Assembly (NCBI GenBank): GCA_023416455.1
Contig: JAEZHQ010000338.1
Span: forward strand, 1 to 7,193
Direction: 5' to 3'
DNA: 7,193 bases
Source of the DNA: Pseudomonadota bacterium
Lineage (GTDB): Bacteria; Pseudomonadota; Alphaproteobacteria; Azospirillales; Azospirillaceae
A program made the position numbers and the translations under genes. Below the pieces are notes generated by a model. That model was not told where the DNA came from, searched no databases, and saw nothing but the letters and a program-made list of their open reading frames with translations. Shown one piece after another: positions 6,009 to 7,193 of the stretch (the stretch's first letter is position 1; each line of letters opens with the position of its first letter).

Positions 6009-7046
6009 ATGCCCGAATCGAAATCCGACGGCGGCCTGTCGCGCCGCACCCTGCTGCGCAGCGCCGGCATCGCCGGCATCGGCCTGTCGGCCGGCGGCCT
6101 GGCGCTGGGCAGCGGCGCGCGCCCGCTGGCCCAGACCGTCGGCGCCAAGCCGCCGCTGCGCCGGCTGACGGTGGCCTGGAGCCAAAGCTCCGCCTGCCAC
6201 GCGCCGCTGGCCTTCGGCCAGCGGACCGGCATCTTCGCCCGGCACGGGCTGGAGATCGAGCTGGTCAACTTCTCGGCCTCGCACACCGAGCTTCTGACCC
6301 TGATCGCCACCGGCAAGGCCGACGCCGGCATCGGCCTGTTGCAGGGGTGGCTGAAGCCGCTGGAGCAGGGCTTCGACGTCAAGCTGGTGGCCGGCACCCA
6401 CGGCGGCTGCCTGCGCCTGCTGGCCCCGGCCGGCGGCATCACCCGGGTGGAGGAGCTGAAGGGAAAGGCCATCGCGGTGGCCGCCCTGACCAGCCCGGCC
6501 AAGGAGGCTTTCGTCGTCACGCTGGCCCGCGCCGGCCTCGATCCCGAACGCGACGTGACCTGGAAGGTGTTCCCCGGCGACCTGCTGTCGCTGGCGCTGT
6601 CCAAGGGCGAGGCCCAGGCCATCGCCCATTACGACCCGGAAGCCTACCGTTTCCGCAAGGAGGGGCTGGTCGAGATCGCCAGCAACCAGACCGGCCTCTA
6701 CGAGAAGCGGACCTGCTGCGTGGTCGGCGCCACCGGCGCCCTCCTGAAGTCCGACAAGGCGGTGGTGCGCGCGCTGGTCGAGGCGGTGGCCGAGGTGCAC
6801 CAGTACACCGCCGACCATCCCGAGGAGATCGCCCGCCACTATCTCGACACCTTCAAGCCCAAGATCGGCTTCGACGACCTCCGGGAGCAGCTCGCCTCGC
6901 TGGCCTACCATCACCACCCCATCGGCGCGGCGCTGCAACGGGAGCTGGTCGCCGCCATCGAGGATCTGAAGCTGGTCAAGGTGCTGCGGGCCTCCACCGA
7001 CCCGCAAGCCTTCGCCCGCCAGATCTCGGCCGACGTGTTCGCGTGA
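6009..7046 (+). CDS. Tat-exported ABC transporter substrate-binding protein, sulfonate/nitrate/taurine (SsuA/NMT1-like) type
   Basis: This 345-residue periplasmic protein should deliver a small anionic or sulfur-containing solute to an ABC importer. The N-terminus carries a twin-arginine signal: SRRTLL (11-16), the hydrophobic stretch IAGIGLSAGGLALG (21-34), and likely cleavage near PLA (39-41). The mature part shows the NMT1/SsuA-like order: LTVAWSQSSACHAPLAFGQR (53-72), GIFARHGLEIELVNF (74-88), HTELLTLIATGKADAGIGL (92-110), then the second-lobe segments LKGKAIAV (150-157) and KGEAQAIAHYDPEAYRF (199-215). AAGGAG at 5994-5999 supports the ATG at 6009. Four cysteines (63, 134, and the adjacent pair 236-237) are more than usual for this class; Tat export is used for proteins folded before translocation. 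It sits between the sulfhydrylase and a presumed permease. The ligand is not identifiable; an organosulfur compound is inferred from context. Confidence 0.88.
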   Translation: MPESKSDGGLSRRTLLRSAGIAGIGLSAGGLALGSGARPLAQTVGAKPPLRRLTVAWSQSSACHAPLAFGQRTGIFARHGLEIELVNFSASHTELLTLIATGKADAGIGLLQGWLKPLEQGFDVKLVAGTHGGCLRLLAPAGGITRVEELKGKAIAVAALTSPAKEAFVVTLARAGLDPERDVTWKVFPGDLLSLALSKGEAQAIAHYDPEAYRFRKEGLVEIASNQTGLYEKRTCCVVGATGALLKSDKAVVRALVEAVAEVHQYTADHPEEIARHYLDTFKPKIGFDDLREQLASLAYHHHPIGAALQRELVAAIEDLKLVKVLRASTDPQAFARQISADVFA

Positions 7047-7056
7047 GCGGCCGGCC

Positions 7057-7193
7057 ATGAGCGTCGCCGCGGACAGCTCCGCCCCGCCGGCCGCGCCCGG
7101 CGTCTGGCCGGTCGGGCTGCTGGCCGCCGCCGGCTGGGCGGCCGCCGCGGCCGTGACGCTGGGCTGGCCCGACCTCTACGGCTGGGCCAGCAC
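7057..7193 (+). CDS. Probable ABC transporter permease (N-terminus only, cut by the right edge)
   Basis: An ATG at 7057, ten bases after the stop of the substrate-binding protein, opens a frame that stays open for 45 codons to the window edge. It encodes a Ser/Ala/Pro-rich start followed by a likely first membrane helix (about residues 18-36, VGLLAAAGWAAAAAVTLGW) and then PDLYGWAS. The position right behind an SsuA-like binding protein and the hydrophobic N-terminus fit an SsuC/TauC-type permease, but no diagnostic permease motif, such as the EAA loop, is within the window. No strong ribosome-binding site is visible, so translation may be coupled to the preceding gene. Confidence 0.65.
   Translation, partial: MSVAADSSAPPAAPGVWPVGLLAAAGWAAAAAVTLGWPDLYGWAS

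Noticed and set aside
4155..7058. 967-codon minus-strand open frame opposite the sulfhydrylase and binding-protein genes
   Set aside because: It is a GC-bias shadow. The plus strand encodes two clear full-length families with ribosome-binding sites, while the antisense product is low-complexity Gly/Ala/Arg/Gln-rich with no recognisable domain and reads through the repeat array.
5441..7060. 539-codon plus-strand frame overlapping the end of the sulfhydrylase and the binding protein
   Set aside because: It is an Arg/Pro/Gly-rich frame-shifted reading of two well-supported genes, with no domain.

Overview
The window is very GC-rich (roughly 70% by eye). Its codons favour G/C in the third position, and short AT-rich patches occur only between genes. 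This, together with a TAXI-type solute receptor and a Tat-exported ABC substrate-binding protein, suggests an alphaproteobacterium, perhaps a Rhodospirillales member such as Azospirillum. That placement is inference; nothing in the window fixes the genus.

Layout. Positions 1-1386 (minus strand) hold a TolC-family outer-membrane efflux/secretion protein that runs off the left edge. Its frame has no stop inside the window. Positions 1387-1835 are a divergent intergenic region with an AT-rich core, a terminator-like hairpin, a 7-bp dyad and a candidate promoter. Going right, a small glycine/alanine-rich protein (1836-2135) is followed by a TAXI-family periplasmic solute-binding protein (2206-3231). 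A strong GC hairpin follows that stop codon directly. An AT-rich control region (about 3280-3360) with two perfect inverted repeats precedes a rightward four-gene run: an isopenicillin-N-synthase-type Fe(II)/2-oxoglutarate oxygenase (3437-4465), an O-acetylhomoserine sulfhydrylase-type PLP enzyme (4665-5984), a Tat-exported ABC substrate-binding protein of the sulfonate/nitrate/taurine type (6009-7046), and the start of what is probably the ABC permease (from 7057, cut by the right edge). A tandem array of about 29-bp hairpin-forming repeats fills most of the gap between the oxygenase and the PLP enzyme. Its first copy supplies the oxygenase stop codon.

How the genes may work together. The four-gene run looks like an organosulfur scavenging operon. 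The ABC system would import a small organosulfur compound, the oxygenase would activate or break it, and the sulfhydrylase would add the released sulfide or thiol to O-acetylhomoserine to give homocysteine or methionine. The substrate cannot be read from sequence. The oxygenase is not of the TauD fold family normally used for taurine, so this module is the best candidate for undescribed biochemistry here. The TAXI receptor has no TRAP permease beside it within the window and may work with a distant permease or in sensing.
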